The notes under the pieces were generated by a model that was not told the DNA's origin, searched no databases, and saw nothing but the letters and a program-made list of their open reading frames with translations. A stretch of 15,550 bases of DNA from JABJJH01 sp047631095 (GTDB lineage: Bacteria; Pseudomonadota; Alphaproteobacteria; UBA8366; GCA-2717185): assembly GCA_047631095.1 (NCBI GenBank), contig JBLHZD010000064.1:1-15550 (forward strand). Direction: 5' to 3'. Shown here piece after piece: positions 14,191 through 15,550 of this stretch (its first letter is position 1; every line of letters starts with the position of its first letter). A program made the position numbers and the translations under genes.

Positions 14191-15369
14191 ATGTCCGCAG
14201 TTATGCCGACATACGGTCGTTACGGTTTGTCATTTGAACGGGGTGAAGGCTCTTATTTGTTCGCGACGGACGGCCGACGATTTCTCGATTTTGCAACCGG
14301 CATCGCCGTTAATTCTCTCGGACATTGTCATCCGCATCTGGTGAAGGCCGTTCAGGATCAAGCCGCCAAATTGTGGCACACCTCCAATTTGTACAATATT
14401 CCCGAACAAAACCGTTTGGCCGATCGTTTGTGTGAAGCGACCTTCGCCGATAGCGTTTTCTTCTGCAACTCCGGCCTGGAGGCCGTGGAAGGCGCCATCA
14501 AACTGGCGCGGCGCTATCAGTTTGCAAATGGCGCGCCGGAACGCTGGCGTTTCGTCACCTGCGAAGGGTCCTTCCATGGACGCTCGCTCACCTCGATCGC
14601 CGCGTCGAAAAACCCGAAGCATCTGGAAGGTTTTGGTCCCGAAGCCGATGGTTTTGATTTGGTCGCTTTTGGCAATTTGAACGAATTGCGCAACGCGATT
14701 ACGCCGGAAACCGCCGGTATTATCGTGGAGCCTGTCCAGGGCGAAGGCGGTATTCGCCCCGCCGATCTGAAATATTTGCGTGGCTTGCGAAAAACAGCCG
14801 ATGAATTTGGTCTGCTGTTAATTTTTGATGAAGTGCAATGCGGCAATGGCCGAACGGGCAAATTCAGCGCCCATGAATGGGCCGGCGTTACGCCTGATGT
14901 TATGTCCTCGGCCAAGGGCCTGGGCGGCGGATTCCCCGTTGGCGCCGTTATGGCCACGGAAGAAGCCGCCAAAGGCATGGTGCCTGGCACCCATGGCAGC
15001 ACCTTCGGCGGCAATCAGCTGGCGATGGCGGCGGCCAATGCGTTTATGGATGTCGTGACGGCCGATGGATTCCTCGATCAGGTCGACGCCATGAGCCGTG
15101 TGCTGTGGGACAAAACGTCGGAAGTCGTAGATCGCCATCCCGGCGTCTACCAATCCCTGCGCGGCGCCGGGTTAATGCTGGGCATCGTTTGCAATGTTCC
15201 TAACGGAGACGTTGTCACCAGCCTTCAAGCGGAAGGCATGTTGACGGTTCCTGCCGGCGACAATGTCGCGCGCCTGCTGCCGCCCATGACGATTGAGGAA
15301 AGCCACATTGACGAAGCGGTCGCAATACTCGACCGGGTCGGCGCGGCTTTAAAGCCTTCTGATGGATAG
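14191..15369 (+). CDS. argD: Acetylornithine aminotransferase
   Basis: The 392-residue protein is a class-III PLP aminotransferase of ArgD length. It converts N-acetylglutamate semialdehyde to N-acetylornithine in arginine biosynthesis, in the cytoplasm, and may also act on succinyl-diaminopimelate. Visible residues are FCNSGLEAVEGAIKLAR (91-107), which holds the phosphate-binding loop, CEGSFHGR (124-131), IVEPVQGEGG (178-187), IFDEVQCGNGRTG with D213, SSAKGLGGGFP with the PLP-linking lysine K242, and GSTFGGN with T271. The DEVQCG form with Cys is usual in alphaproteobacterial ArgD. The start at ATG 14191 has a strong AAGGAG ribosome-binding site, with a promoter and folded leader upstream. 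The next gene is argF, whose start codon overlaps the argD end by eight bases. Assignment as ArgD over other ornithine aminotransferases is supported by this neighbour. Confidence 0.94.
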   Translation: MSAVMPTYGRYGLSFERGEGSYLFATDGRRFLDFATGIAVNSLGHCHPHLVKAVQDQAAKLWHTSNLYNIPEQNRLADRLCEATFADSVFFCNSGLEAVEGAIKLARRYQFANGAPERWRFVTCEGSFHGRSLTSIAASKNPKHLEGFGPEADGFDLVAFGNLNELRNAITPETAGIIVEPVQGEGGIRPADLKYLRGLRKTADEFGLLLIFDEVQCGNGRTGKFSAHEWAGVTPDVMSSAKGLGGGFPVGAVMATEEAAKGMVPGTHGSTFGGNQLAMAAANAFMDVVTADGFLDQVDAMSRVLWDKTSEVVDRHPGVYQSLRGAGLMLGIVCNVPNGDVVTSLQAEGMLTVPAGDNVARLLPPMTIEESHIDEAVAILDRVGAALKPSDG

Positions 15370-15550
15370 CCAGCCAAAGAAAAGCCCAAGGCATTTTCTG
15401 GATCTTGCGCCCTTCGAGACATCCACGTTGCGCAAGATGCTGGCCTTGGGCCAATCCTTTAAAACGGGATCTGCGGAAGAGATGCAGCCCCTTAAGGATA
15501 AGTTTCTCGCCATGGTGTTCGAGAAACCCTCAACGCGCACGCGCGTCAGT
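15362..15550 (+). CDS. argF: Ornithine carbamoyltransferase, N-terminal fragment (truncated by window edge)
   Basis: The reading frame starts with ATG at 15362, inside the last codons of argD (eight-base overlap), and stays open for 63 codons to the edge. It reads RHFLDLAPFETSTLRKML, the usual start of ArgF, and ends with VFEKPSTRTRVS (about 52-63), the carbamoyl-phosphate-binding STRTR loop shared by aspartate and ornithine carbamoyltransferases. The FEKPSTRTRVS form and the argD neighbour indicate ArgF, which makes citrulline from ornithine and carbamoyl phosphate. There is no good ribosome-binding site, so translation is probably coupled to argD. Only about a fifth of the protein is in the window. 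Confidence 0.93.
   Translation, partial: MDSQPKKSPRHFLDLAPFETSTLRKMLALGQSFKTGSAEEMQPLKDKFLAMVFEKPSTRTRVS

Noticed and set aside
14108..14344. Possible leader peptide for argD starting at GTG 14108
   Set aside because: It runs through the leader into argD in another frame and has no run of arginine codons or ribosome-binding site.
14281..14880. Cys in DEVQCG and Leu in NSGLEA of ArgD as unusual active-site changes
   Set aside because: The Cys form is common in alphaproteobacterial ArgD and the Leu change is conservative, so neither indicates a new activity.

Overview
The window reads as ordinary chromosomal DNA from an alphaproteobacterium. The clearest pointers are a DivK-type single-domain response regulator (13400-13765, minus), an argD-argF operon with overlapping stop and start, and the tesA / ybbA-ybbP divergent arrangement. 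Base composition is GC-rich and codon use looks even throughout. I see no insertion sequence, integrase, phage gene, CRISPR array, tRNA or rRNA. The lineage is an inference from gene content and cannot be narrowed to genus.

Left part (1-3912), mostly minus strand. A truncated gene with a signal peptide follows a pterin-4a-carbinolamine dehydratase. Diverging from that pair is a small zincin-type metallopeptidase. It converges, with interlocked stop codons, on a minus-strand operon that runs tesA (periplasmic GDSL esterase), a two-domain FIST ligand-binding protein, thpR (2H phosphodiesterase) and a uracil-DNA-glycosylase-family protein. Overlapping ends at two of the three junctions suggest translational coupling.

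Middle part (3941-10008), plus strand. The ABC ATPase ybbA and the large FtsX-type permease ybbP diverge from tesA by 28 bases. They are followed by a secreted YceI-family lipid-binding protein, a seven-helix Bax-inhibitor-1/YccA-type membrane protein with a strong terminator, and an S-adenosylmethionine hydrolase (DUF62). The hydrolase overlaps by one base a stand-alone cyclic-nucleotide-binding domain gene that carries a frameshift.

Right part (10044-15550). A minus-strand CheY-like regulator diverges from a GNAT acetyltransferase. Next come a mandelate-racemase-type enolase-superfamily enzyme and a luciferase-like flavin oxidoreductase that is broken by a frameshift. Convergent to these is divK. 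A 425-base regulatory gap holds a promoter and a structured leader for argD (acetylornithine aminotransferase), followed by the start of argF (ornithine carbamoyltransferase), which runs off the right edge.

I do not see a convincing undescribed multi-gene system. The most interesting points are the tesA-FIST-thpR-UDG operon, the SAM hydrolase coupled to a cyclic-nucleotide sensor, two frameshifted genes within about 3 kb, direct-repeat elements upstream of divK, and the argD leader structure.
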